Shown piece after piece: positions 55,685 through 64,000 of a stretch of 64,000 bases of DNA. The first letter of the stretch is position 1. Each line of letters begins with the position of its first letter. Source of the stretch: Prochlorococcus marinus XMU1405 (GTDB lineage: Bacteria > Cyanobacteriota > Cyanobacteriia > PCC-6307 > Cyanobiaceae); contig NZ_JAAORF010000001.1 in assembly GCF_017696275.1 (NCBI RefSeq), positions 470,174 to 534,173 on the forward strand, given 5' to 3'. The position numbers were made by a program, and so were the translations under genes. Under the pieces are notes generated by a model. It had not been told where the DNA came from. It worked only from the letters and a program-made list of their open reading frames with translations, and did not search any database.

Positions 55685-57949
55685 TTATTTTTTTGATTGA
55701 TGTTTGAAGATACTAACGCTTAATGGAGGCAAAGCTAGTTCTAGAGCATTTTGATAATCATGAATATTGTAATTTATAGTTTCTTTACCACCCATATTTC
55801 CTTTGTTACTGCCCCCGTATCTAGAGCCATCTGAATTAAATATTTCTTTATAGTATCCTTCCAAAGGAACACCTACTTTGTAGGATTCATGAGTATTAGG
55901 TGTAAAGTTAGCAATAACAACAAGCCACTCATTGGTATCGTTTTCTCTTCTCATGAAACTTATAACCGAATTAGATTTGTCATTACAATCAATCCATTGA
56001 AATCCATAAGGATCAAAGTCATTTTTCCATAATGCAGGTTCATTTTTATAAAGTGCGTTTAGGTCATCAACCAAGTTTCTGATACCTTTATGAGGCTCAA
56101 ATTCTAGTAACTCCCATTGCAGATCATCCCAAACATTCCATTCTTGTCTTTGCCCAAATTCCATTCCCATAAATATCGTTTTTTTACCAGGGTGGGTCCA
56201 CATATAAGTTAGTAAAGCTCGAGTATTTGCATATTTCTTCCAGTCATCGCCAGGCATTTTATGCAAAAGATGACTTTTCCCATGGACAACCTCATCATGA
56301 CTAAGTGCAAGCATAAAGTTCTCTGTATAGTTATATGTTATTGAGAAAGTCACACTATTTTGATGAAATTGCCTAAACCAAGGATCTATTTCAAAATAAT
56401 CGAGCATATCGTGCATCCATCCCATATTCCATTTCAAGTTAAACCCTAATCCTCCCATGTCAGTTGGTTTGGTTACCATTGGCCAAGTTGTTGATTCTTC
56501 AGCGATAGAAAGTGCTCCTGGGAAATGTTGGAAGAGTACATGATTAGCCTGTTGAAGAAATTTAACGGCTTCTATATTTTCATTACCACCATTTTCATTG
56601 GGTATCCATTCTCCATCTGGACGAAGATAATCTCTGTAAAGCATTGAAGCTACAGCATCTACTCTTATGCCATCAATATGAAACTCTTCAAACCAATAAA
56701 CGAGGTTGGCTACTAAGAAATTTCTTACTTCGTTTCTACTGTAATTAAATATTAGGGTTCCCCATTCTTTGTGTTCACCTATGCGTGAATCTCCATGTTC
56801 ATAAAGATGACAACCATCAAAAAATGCTAAACCATGCTTATCTTTTGGGAAATGACCAGGCACCCAATCAAGAATTACGCCTAAGCCCTCTTCATGACAT
56901 TTATTAACAAATTCTCTAAATTCATTTGGGGTACCAAATCTACTCGTTGGTGCATACCAGCCTGTAACTTGGTATCCCCATGAACCATCGAAAGGATGTT
57001 CAGATATTGGCATTAGTTCAATATGAGTAAATCCTCTCTCTTTTACGTAAGGGATGAGTTTCTCGGTTAATTCTGGATAAGTTAATAATCTTGTTCCAGG
57101 TTTTAAATCGGCAGCAGGCACTGGGGCTCTTGGTTTACCATTGTCCTCAAGATATTTATTATCTGTTGATTCATGGAGCCAACTTCCTAAATGCATTTCA
57201 TAAACTGAAATTGGCTTGTTAATTTGACTAGAAGAATCTCTATTTGAAATCCAAGAACTATCATTCCAATTAAAGTTTTTCAATTTTGAAACTATTGAAC
57301 CATTCTGAGGTCTGATTTCATGAAGGAAACCATATGGATCAGCTTTCTCATAAATATGACCTTGTTGTGTTCTTATTTCGTATTTATATGTGTCGCCCTC
57401 CTGCATTGTTGGCATGAATAGTTCCCAAATTCCCCCTAATCTTTTTTGCATTGGATGATGTCTTCCATCCCAAGAATTTATATCTCCAATTATCGAGATT
57501 GATTTTGCATTTGGAGCCCAAATGCAAAACATGACTCCTTTTTGATTCTTTTCTTCAATGAGATGTGCTCCCATTTTTTCCCATACATGATGATGATTAC
57601 CTTCTGCAAAAAGATGTCTATCAACTTCTCCCATCCACTCTTCTCTAAAGGACCAAGGGTCATGTTGTGTATGAGTGATCCCTCCACGTGAAATATTTAT
57701 TTCGTAATTATAATTTGGATTTTCAGGCAGGATAGCTTCAAAAAGCCATTTATGGTTTATGCTTTCCGCTTTATAGGTATTGTTTTTAAATTTTATTTTA
57801 ACTTCGTCAGCTTCAGGCATCCATACCCTTATTACCCATTGTTCTTCATAAAAATGAGGGCCTAATATTTTTAATGGATTATCATTGCAACAATTTTCTA
57901 GGTTGATAGCTTCTGATTTAATCCAGTCTGCTTGAATTGTCTCGATCAT
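55685..57949 (-). CDS. glgB: 1,4-alpha-glucan branching enzyme
   Basis: A GH13 enzyme of 754 residues that introduces alpha-1,6 branches in glycogen. N-terminal CBM48-like domains come first ([44 protein letters not shown]). The catalytic barrel has [15 protein letters not shown] (nucleophile region), IAEESTTWP (acid/base region) and [12 protein letters not shown]. The C-terminal beta domain ends [13 protein letters not shown] start at 57949. It is followed on the same strand by hemE after 117 bases, likely as a separate transcript. Confidence 0.97.
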   Translation of the reverse strand: MIETIQADWIKSEAINLENCCNDNPLKILGPHFYEEQWVIRVWMPEADEVKIKFKNNTYKAESINHKWLFEAILPENPNYNYEINISRGGITHTQHDPWSFREEWMGEVDRHLFAEGNHHHVWEKMGAHLIEEKNQKGVMFCIWAPNAKSISIIGDINSWDGRHHPMQKRLGGIWELFMPTMQEGDTYKYEIRTQQGHIYEKADPYGFLHEIRPQNGSIVSKLKNFNWNDSSWISNRDSSSQINKPISVYEMHLGSWLHESTDNKYLEDNGKPRAPVPAADLKPGTRLLTYPELTEKLIPYVKERGFTHIELMPISEHPFDGSWGYQVTGWYAPTSRFGTPNEFREFVNKCHEEGLGVILDWVPGHFPKDKHGLAFFDGCHLYEHGDSRIGEHKEWGTLIFNYSRNEVRNFLVANLVYWFEEFHIDGIRVDAVASMLYRDYLRPDGEWIPNENGGNENIEAVKFLQQANHVLFQHFPGALSIAEESTTWPMVTKPTDMGGLGFNLKWNMGWMHDMLDYFEIDPWFRQFHQNSVTFSITYNYTENFMLALSHDEVVHGKSHLLHKMPGDDWKKYANTRALLTYMWTHPGKKTIFMGMEFGQRQEWNVWDDLQWELLEFEPHKGIRNLVDDLNALYKNEPALWKNDFDPYGFQWIDCNDKSNSVISFMRRENDTNEWLVVIANFTPNTHESYKVGVPLEGYYKEIFNSDGSRYGGSNKGNMGGKETINYNIHDYQNALELALPPLSVSIFKHQSKK

Positions 57950-58001
57950 GACTGGTAGATATTAAGGATTTATAATATCAAATGATTAACCAAAAAAATA
58001 A

Positions 58002-59582
58002 TTATTTATAAAAAAAAGGGGTCATTTTCATAAATGTTCTTTTAAGGCCAAAACTAAGAGTAATAACTCTATGATTTGCTGAAGGGGCTCCAATATTTCC
58101 CTCCCCAAATCCAGGATTAACTCCAATAGCTGGATAAGCTGCTGCAGATATAGATAAGCGAAGCTTACTATCTTTAATCAAGCAAATATTTGTTGGTTGC
58201 ATTGTTATTTGATAAATGCATTCTTCACTTATTTTGGAGTTTTTAACCCTTAAGAATCCTGTTGAAAATTGATTCACCTTTTCATTATCTTCTTCAACTA
58301 GAGATAAAGAGAGGCAGATATCGAAATTGGGCTGATCACTTTTTACTTGGATTTCTAACGTGGGAACTCCTCTTAAATATTGATCTTCTTCAAAAGAATT
58401 GGTTTGAAAAACACCTACATCCAGGCGTTTATCAATAAAACCTCTATTAAACTTTCCTGGATTTGGACCTAAATGACCACCGTCAGATGGAGTAGGTCTC
58501 CATGGGTCATTAACAATTGTGAACCATCCTGATCCTTTTGAATTTATTGTCAGACTTCCATCTTCAATCTCTACATTTGCTGTGCCATCGCTTTTGAGTC
58601 CAAAAATAAATTCAGGGTGAAATTTATTATCTAATTCTTCCCATTTATTTAATGATATATTCCATATTTTTTTCTCTTCTTTAAAATTCTTCGAATTAAT
58701 TTTTTCATCTGATTTTAAATGTTTATCAAAAAAATTTAATAAAGATTCTTGTGAACCCTCCCACCAATTTAGATGTGTCGCATTCCCAATAATAATCTCT
58801 GGGCTCCCACCAGCTTCTTTAGATTTTTTATAAAGATCAAAGGCACCTTTTAAATGTGGATCCCAAAGTCCTCCAATAATTAACATAGGTTGTTTAATCC
58901 ATGTTGAAATTGGTTTAAATTCTTCAAATGGGCGAGCATTATTTAAATTTTTAAGCCATTCCAAAACAAAGCTATTAGGATCATATTTTTTTAAAGTATC
59001 AATTCCTTCCCTTAAATAACTTTTATTTTCTAAAGCTAATCTTATATTTTCCCACTCAAGCAATTTATTTTCTCTTTTCATTTTTAGTGCTGCGATTTGA
59101 AGTCCCCAAGCAATATTGTTATGCCACCAATATGCTCCTCCATCAGAGCACCAATGATCCTTAATATTCATCCCAGTCATTGCTGGAGATAAACAATCGG
59201 GCGGTTTTGAATTTAATTCACAAGTTAGTTGAGTAAATCCTTGATATGAAAAACCATATAAGCCAAGTTTTCCATTACATTCTTTTAGAGACCTTACCCA
59301 TTCATGTGTTTCTGAAGTGTCGCTAGCTTCTTGAGAAAAACCATTAAATACTCCTTCAGAAGAACCCATACCTCTAACATCTTGAATTATTACCATATAC
59401 CCTTTGGAAGCCCACCATTCTGGGTGATAATAGGTAATAGTTGAAGCTATTTCCCTGCCATATGGTTGTCTCATCAATAATGCAGGCCATGGCCCCTTAC
59501 TATTAGGTAACCAAATCCTGGATATAAGTCTTACTCCATCTCTAAGTAATAGAGACTTGTCAAAGCATCTTGAACCAGACAT
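58002..59582 (-). CDS. CocE/NonD-type X-Pro dipeptidyl-peptidase (S15) family hydrolase
   Basis: The 526 residues show an alpha/beta hydrolase: LLMRQPYGREIAST, QDVRGMGSSEG, the nucleophile elbow GFSYQGFTQ, LIIGGLWDPHLKGAFDLYK and NATHLNWW (catalytic histidine). A C-terminal jelly-roll domain (DLRLSISAAAYPAIGVNPG-type) is typical of CocE. Substrate unknown: peptide or ester. ATG start at 59582, 7 bases after a small exported protein. Confidence 0.92.
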   Translation of the reverse strand: MSGSRCFDKSLLLRDGVRLISRIWLPNSKGPWPALLMRQPYGREIASTITYYHPEWWASKGYMVIIQDVRGMGSSEGVFNGFSQEASDTSETHEWVRSLKECNGKLGLYGFSYQGFTQLTCELNSKPPDCLSPAMTGMNIKDHWCSDGGAYWWHNNIAWGLQIAALKMKRENKLLEWENIRLALENKSYLREGIDTLKKYDPNSFVLEWLKNLNNARPFEEFKPISTWIKQPMLIIGGLWDPHLKGAFDLYKKSKEAGGSPEIIIGNATHLNWWEGSQESLLNFFDKHLKSDEKINSKNFKEEKKIWNISLNKWEELDNKFHPEFIFGLKSDGTANVEIEDGSLTINSKGSGWFTIVNDPWRPTPSDGGHLGPNPGKFNRGFIDKRLDVGVFQTNSFEEDQYLRGVPTLEIQVKSDQPNFDICLSLSLVEEDNEKVNQFSTGFLRVKNSKISEECIYQITMQPTNICLIKDSKLRLSISAAAYPAIGVNPGFGEGNIGAPSANHRVITLSFGLKRTFMKMTPFFYK

Positions 59583-59589
59583 TTAGAAT

Positions 59590-59862
59590 TTAGATAATGT
59601 CTGGGCAGTGCAGCCCTATGACGTAAATAGAAAAGATCTCTGCGTTAACGGGAGTTAACTTTTTTTTGTTTGAAATATACTCAATAGCTTTATCTGAACT
59701 AGCTGAAATACCTTTTGAATTAAACTCTCTAAACTTATTACATAAATTCTTGGCTTCGTTTGGATTCTTTTTTACACTTTCCAATAAGTTAGATTGACTA
59801 AAAACAGGGCATAAAGAGTTGGAAAACAAAAATAACAAAAATAATAAAGGTTTCATTATCAC
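59590..59862 (-). CDS. small exported hypothetical protein
   Basis: The 90 residues begin with a signal peptide (KPLLFLLFLFSNSLCPVFS) and then a short helical, lysine-rich part with two cysteines (NLCNKF, LHCPD) that could form a disulfide. Not recognised. It is transcribed with the CocE-type gene (7-base gap). ATG start at 59862, or a second ATG two codons later. Confidence 0.7.
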   Translation of the reverse strand: MIMKPLLFLLFLFSNSLCPVFSQSNLLESVKKNPNEAKNLCNKFREFNSKGISASSDKAIEYISNKKKLTPVNAEIFSIYVIGLHCPDII

Positions 59863-59907
59863 TAACTTTTACTAAATTCTACATTAAAAAAAATTTTTAA
59901 CCAAGAT

Positions 59908-60315
59908 TTAAGTAGATTTGTCGATTTGACTAGCTTTTTTAATCCATTTTTTTAAGAGACTAAAAGTTGTATCTGTCTCATTTTTTATTCTAAGATTTCT
60001 TTCTAATCTACCAATTTTGCGTTCTAATTCGTAAGGAGTAGATAGTGATAATGATTTAATAGAAGATATACCGCAATGTAAAAGAAGATATGCTTGCGGT
60101 GGGGAAATTCCAATTTCTTTTTTAAAAATAGATATAGCTCTAATTTTTTTTAGATTATTCAACGTACATAGTGAAGATTTTCTTTGAATCTGATTTATAT
60201 CTTGGTCCGAAAGATTACTTAATTTTTCAAAGTCAGTTAGATTATTTTGAATAAAAAAAGATTTCTCATGTCTAAAATTAGTTGGCAAAAAATCTAAAAA
60301 GGTTTTACTTTCCAT
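59908..60315 (-). CDS. DUF4332-like helix-hairpin-helix protein
   Basis: A 135-residue helical protein with HhH-like stretches (LSNLSDQDINQIQRKSSLCTLNNLKKIRAISIFKK, then YLLLHCGISSIKSLSLSTPYELERKIGRLERNLRI), which resembles DUF4332. This domain suggests nucleic-acid or protein binding; function is unknown. It lies 10 bases after the Ycf51-like gene and is transcribed with it. ATG start at 60315. Confidence 0.7.
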   Translation of the reverse strand: MESKTFLDFLPTNFRHEKSFFIQNNLTDFEKLSNLSDQDINQIQRKSSLCTLNNLKKIRAISIFKKEIGISPPQAYLLLHCGISSIKSLSLSTPYELERKIGRLERNLRIKNETDTTFSLLKKWIKKASQIDKST

Positions 60316-60325
60316 TTTTAAAAGA

Positions 60326-60769
60326 CTAATTCATTGTGACATTTTTCTGAACTTCTCCTATAACCACTGGTTTACTCACACCATCTGAAATTCTTTCAAG
60401 TTTTCTTATCTTTATTTTTACATTCGCACCAGATCTGCTACCTTTCCTTAAGTTTTCCGATAATTGTTCTAAAGTTGGTTCAATAGATTCTTCTGGAAAG
60501 TCATCATCTGCTTTAGCGATAATCAAATCGAACCCATTGTCATAAACAATTGGAACATATTTTGCTCCTTCTATTACAACCTTTTCTGAGTAACTTTGTA
60601 TAAATGCCCAACTACTTAAAGAAAGCAATAATGAAAAGATAGTTGCTCCAATTATTCGAAATTTGAAACCAAAATTTAATATAAAAGCCGCTATTGTGCA
60701 AATGAAAAGAAATATTCCAAAGAATCCAAAAATTTTAGGTGTGTTCTCTAATAGTTCAAAAAAAGACAT
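60326..60769 (-). CDS. Ycf51-like (DUF2518) membrane protein
   Basis: The 147 residues start with two hydrophobic segments (IFGFFGIFLFICTIAAFILNFGF; IIGATIFSLLLSLSSWAFIQ), followed by a soluble domain (EGAKYVPIVYDNGFDLIIAKADDDFPEESIEPTLEQLSENLR). The pattern matches the plastid/cyanobacterial DUF2518/Ycf51 group. Function unknown. ATG start at 60769; divergent from the TamB-like gene with 64 bases between. Confidence 0.75.
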   Translation of the reverse strand: MSFFELLENTPKIFGFFGIFLFICTIAAFILNFGFKFRIIGATIFSLLLSLSSWAFIQSYSEKVVIEGAKYVPIVYDNGFDLIIAKADDDFPEESIEPTLEQLSENLRKGSRSGANVKIKIRKLERISDGVSKPVVIGEVQKNVTMN

Positions 60770-60833
60770 TTAGTGGCTTTGACCTGATTAATTTCTTATA
60801 TTTTGTAAGCCTACACTATTTTTGGGCTCTAAC

Positions 60834-63800
60834 TTGAAAAAAATTAGATCTCTAAATTTAAATACTAAGATACTTTTATTAGGGATGCTTTTACCCTTAG
60901 GTTTTTTAGGATCTTTTTTATTAAATAATTTTTTAAAAGAAACTTATACTTCTAGGAAATTAGAACTAGAAAAAAGTATTGAGAATCTTTTAGATAAAAA
61001 TGTTGATTTAGGTGATTATGTCGGGATTAGATTTCTAGGAATTTCATTCGGTAATTCAAAAATTAATGATAAAAAAAATATAGATTCTGAAATTACAGCC
61101 AAAAATGTATATGTGGGCATTATGCCTTTTAGATCTTTTTTAAAACAAAAATGGATTGTAAAAATAAGTCCTAAGAAAGTAGATATAAATATAGATAGAG
61201 ATTTTTTCAAAAGGGAGGAATCTTATAAAAATGATCGAATTACAAAAAAATCACAATCAAAGTATGAATTAAACTTTAACTTAAATAAATATTCAATTTT
61301 AAATTTTAAAAAATCAGGATTAAAAACAAAAGTAAAAGGTAACGTTATTTATAAGTCAAGAAATAGACAAATCATTGCAAATGTAAAATCAAATTTTGAT
61401 GAAAAGGGTTTTTTAAAATTAAAATTTAATACAAACTTAAATCAAGACTTTTTAAAGCTTGATTTATTTTCTAGTGGTTTAGATCTTGAGAATTCTGAAT
61501 ATATTATTGGGAATAGAAAAATTAGCTTTAAAAAGGGTACCTTTAAATCTAACTTTAAATTTAATAAATCATCAAAGCGTACATTTTGTGAAGGAAGTTT
61601 TACTTTTACTAAAGTAAAAATAAAACCAGAAGATTTCGAAGAGAATATAAATTCAGATTCAACTAGTTTTTTTTGTAAGGATAATAATTTAATTGGTAAT
61701 TCAGAAAAATTAAATTATGGAACTTTAACTTCGAATTTTAATCTAAATGTACCATTTAATAAAAGTTTAAATAATATTGATCTAAAAGGAAGTATTGGCT
61801 ACATTAATAGCCTCAATTCAGATATTAAATTATCGGGGACTATTCCCTATTGGTTTGATAAAAGAGGGATTAATTTTGGAGATATAGATACTAGTTTCAA
61901 AATAAATAGAACTCAATTATCTAATTTAAATATTTTCCGAAAAAATGATATAAGGGGTTTTATTACTGCTAAAGGACAATTAAAAGGAAAAATTACTGAT
62001 CCTGATATTTCTATAAATTTTAATGTTGATTATCCGCACTTTAAAGGTATCCGCATTAGAGAAACATGGGAGGGAGATATTAAAAATGAAAATAATGAAT
62101 TTCTGCTAAATATGAAAAATAAATATTCTCCAATACCTTCATTTCTTTCAATTAAGTTTGATTCCGATCTTAAATTAGATAATGCAAATTTTATAAGAGT
62201 TTTCAACTCAAATAAAGGGACTATAGGTATAGTCAAAAAGGACAATATTTATAACTGGCGAGCCGATAATTTTCCTCTTGATGAACTTGAATTATCTTTA
62301 AACAAAAATCAATTCGATAAAATTGATGGCATTATTAATGGTGAGGGATCAATTTCGTCAGACCAGTCCTACCTTGTTGGGCGTATTGCTTGGAGTTTAG
62401 GTAAATATGGAAATATTAATCTAGCCAATTCATTATTTGACTTCAACATCAAAAATAATTATTTTTATATAAATTCTTCATTTTATCCAATAGATGGGGG
62501 AGAAATTGAAGTTGTATATGATTCAAATAAAAATAATTTTATTAATTCTGAATTTACCAATGTAAGCACTAGTTGGACTATTCTTACCGCGATTGATATT
62601 TTTAACTTTGATAATAAAAAAGTTGTTCCCGTAAGTAAATCGAATACTTTGGGTGATTTGGAAATAAATAATGATAATAAATCCTTTAAAGAGAGAATCG
62701 ATTTTATAAATAACTTTATTGAAAATAATAATGTGCTAGAGGACAAATTTAATTTGCGAAAATATTTAAATAAATTCAGAAGTAGATATAACGGAAAACT
62801 TACTATTCAGGGCGATAGATCAGTAAATTACAAATTGAATGCAAAATTAAATGGCTATCTTGATGTAGCTAAAGATGACTACAAGAATAATAAAGAAGAA
62901 TTTTCTATTGATTTGGAAGGAGGATTATTAAAGGGTAATGGTTCTTTAAGAATAAATAATTTGCCATTAAGTGCTGCAAATATCTTTTTAAATAAACCAA
63001 GAGATTTTCTTGGAGGTTTAGATATGGATTTATTTTATGATCTTGATACAAGATCTTTCTCTAGCAAAATTTCTTCCAATAATTCATCAATTAAAAATAA
63101 TACAATAATATTTGAAAAAGGATTAGTTGAATTTGATAATTCTATTTTTGATATTGATTTTTCACTTCTAATAAATGATTCCGTAGTCCCAATTAATATT
63201 GAAGGCTCAATACCTATAAATAAATCAGATAACTTAGATCTAAGATTGATTGGGAATGGAAAATTTATTGAGTTAATAGATATTTTTGCTGATGAATACT
63301 TTACCTTTAAAAAAGGGGATGTGAATCTTAGAATGATTTTAAAAGGAACCTTAAATAAACCTCTATTAAATGGATTTGTCGCAATTAAAGATTCTGAAAT
63401 TGATTTTTATAGCAATATAATTAAAGATATTAATAGCTTGATAATTTTTGATTTTGATGCTTTAGAAATTAAAAACCTAGAAGCCAAGTCAGAAGATTCT
63501 GGAAATATTTTTATAGGTGGTTCTTTGCCTTTTTATAGTAGAAATTATTATCGCAAGTCAGAGATTAATTTGAGAGCAAATAAATTTAATATAAAGAAAG
63601 ATAATTTCAATTTTCTAATAGATTCAGATATAGATTTAAATGGATCATTTGAAAAGCCAGTTTTAGGAGGTAATTTATCTCTTAATAATGGTTATATTAA
63701 TTTTAATAGTACTAATCAAAACAATAAAACAGATACTAACATTGAAAGGAAAGTTCATACCAAAAATTGGCCAGAACTATATTGGAACAATAATAAGAAT

Positions 63801-64000
63801 ATTGAAATAATTTCAAATGAAACAATTTTAAATTCTGTTCTATTAGGAGAAACCTTGCCAAATTATTTGGAAAATTTGAGTTTTAATAATCTTAAATTAA
63901 AACTTGGACCAGATTTTAAACTTCAATATTCAGAAATAGTTCAAGCTCATTTAAAAACCAAATTAGACCTTTATATCAATGGGGGGGTGGGAAAAGATTT
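60834..64000 (+). CDS. TamB/DUF490-like outer-membrane biogenesis protein, partial (C-terminus outside window)
   Basis: From TTG 60834 the plus frame is open for at least 1055 codons, to the right edge of the window. An N-terminal membrane anchor (ILLLGMLLPLGFLGSFLLNNF) is followed by a very long run of short, repetitive beta-strand units rich in N, I, K and F, like the AsmA/TamB class that bridges inner and outer membranes. In cyanobacteria it probably works with Omp85/TamA or in lipid transport. The conserved TamB C-terminal domain lies beyond the window, so the assignment is by architecture. Confidence 0.85.
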   Translation, partial: MKKIRSLNLNTKILLLGMLLPLGFLGSFLLNNFLKETYTSRKLELEKSIENLLDKNVDLGDYVGIRFLGISFGNSKINDKKNIDSEITAKNVYVGIMPFRSFLKQKWIVKISPKKVDINIDRDFFKREESYKNDRITKKSQSKYELNFNLNKYSILNFKKSGLKTKVKGNVIYKSRNRQIIANVKSNFDEKGFLKLKFNTNLNQDFLKLDLFSSGLDLENSEYIIGNRKISFKKGTFKSNFKFNKSSKRTFCEGSFTFTKVKIKPEDFEENINSDSTSFFCKDNNLIGNSEKLNYGTLTSNFNLNVPFNKSLNNIDLKGSIGYINSLNSDIKLSGTIPYWFDKRGINFGDIDTSFKINRTQLSNLNIFRKNDIRGFITAKGQLKGKITDPDISINFNVDYPHFKGIRIRETWEGDIKNENNEFLLNMKNKYSPIPSFLSIKFDSDLKLDNANFIRVFNSNKGTIGIVKKDNIYNWRADNFPLDELELSLNKNQFDKIDGIINGEGSISSDQSYLVGRIAWSLGKYGNINLANSLFDFNIKNNYFYINSSFYPIDGGEIEVVYDSNKNNFINSEFTNVSTSWTILTAIDIFNFDNKKVVPVSKSNTLGDLEINNDNKSFKERIDFINNFIENNNVLEDKFNLRKYLNKFRSRYNGKLTIQGDRSVNYKLNAKLNGYLDVAKDDYKNNKEEFSIDLEGGLLKGNGSLRINNLPLSAANIFLNKPRDFLGGLDMDLFYDLDTRSFSSKISSNNSSIKNNTIIFEKGLVEFDNSIFDIDFSLLINDSVVPINIEGSIPINKSDNLDLRLIGNGKFIELIDIFADEYFTFKKGDVNLRMILKGTLNKPLLNGFVAIKDSEIDFYSNIIKDINSLIIFDFDALEIKNLEAKSEDSGNIFIGGSLPFYSRNYYRKSEINLRANKFNIKKDNFNFLIDSDIDLNGSFEKPVLGGNLSLNNGYINFNSTNQNNKTDTNIERKVHTKNWPELYWNNNKNIEIISNETILNSVLLGETLPNYLENLSFNNLKLKLGPDFKLQYSEIVQAHLKTKLDLYINGGVGKD

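Overview
The window is a contiguous piece of a marine Prochlorococcus chromosome, most likely a high-light-adapted ecotype. It is AT-rich and gene-dense. It carries a single-copy cso carboxysome operon with form IA Rubisco, the light-independent (chlL/B/N) and light-dependent (por) protochlorophyllide reductases side by side, psaM, plastocyanin, ndhL, and the aldehyde-deformylating oxygenase / acyl-ACP reductase pair. The oxygenase differs at many positions from the MED4 protein as I remember it, so I do not think this is MED4. I could not run a database comparison.

Layout. 1-2908 (minus): frr (partial), pyrH, cobO and a tyrosine recombinase. 2974-6463 (plus): hemH with a light-harvesting-like tail, ilvB and a small exported protein. 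6464-9391 (minus): a probable operon of an S1-domain RNA-binding protein, Tab2-like protein and a YfiH/laccase-domain protein that appears to start at ATT. 9458-14855 (plus): creatininase family, ado, aar, accA, an SDR enzyme and folE. 14852-19236: trpF, an M50 protease, a lipoate/biotin ligase-family protein, psaM, a small membrane protein and por. 19243-23682 (minus): chlL, chlB, chlN and a conserved hypothetical. 23780-32453: csoS1D, rdgB (opposite strand), then csoS1-cbbL-cbbS-csoS2-csoSCA-csoS4A-csoS4B-acRAF. 32459-49898: housekeeping and redox genes (hisG, ABC exporter, dnaA, a GST, glutathione reductase, pyrC, tRNA-Leu, ndhL, trpA, a cyAbrB regulator, a group 2 sigma factor, hisIE). 49962-60769: a QueD-like protein, ClpB paralogue, petE, epimerase, hemE, glgB, a CocE-type hydrolase and small proteins. 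60834 to the end: a TamB-like protein cut by the window edge.

How the genes work together. hemE and hemH serve haem; por and chlLBN serve chlorophyll; psaM, petE and ndhL serve the thylakoid electron chain. The cso operon fixes carbon. ado, aar and accA connect fatty-acid synthesis to hydrocarbons.

The most interesting non-coding region is the 327-base gap before csoS1. It holds a GC-rich element that folds best as minus-strand RNA. The element's unpaired segment is perfectly complementary over 14 nt to the csoS1 leader just upstream of its start codon. The gap also holds a LysR-type palindrome. Hairpins at the csoS1/cbbL, cbbL/cbbS and cbbS/csoS2 junctions suggest that carboxysome stoichiometry is set at the RNA level. 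A second notable region lies between petE and clpB. There the first half of the ClpB N-terminal domain survives as a 54-codon fragment. The fragment is cut off from the main gene by five in-frame stops, and it contains a strong terminator-like hairpin.
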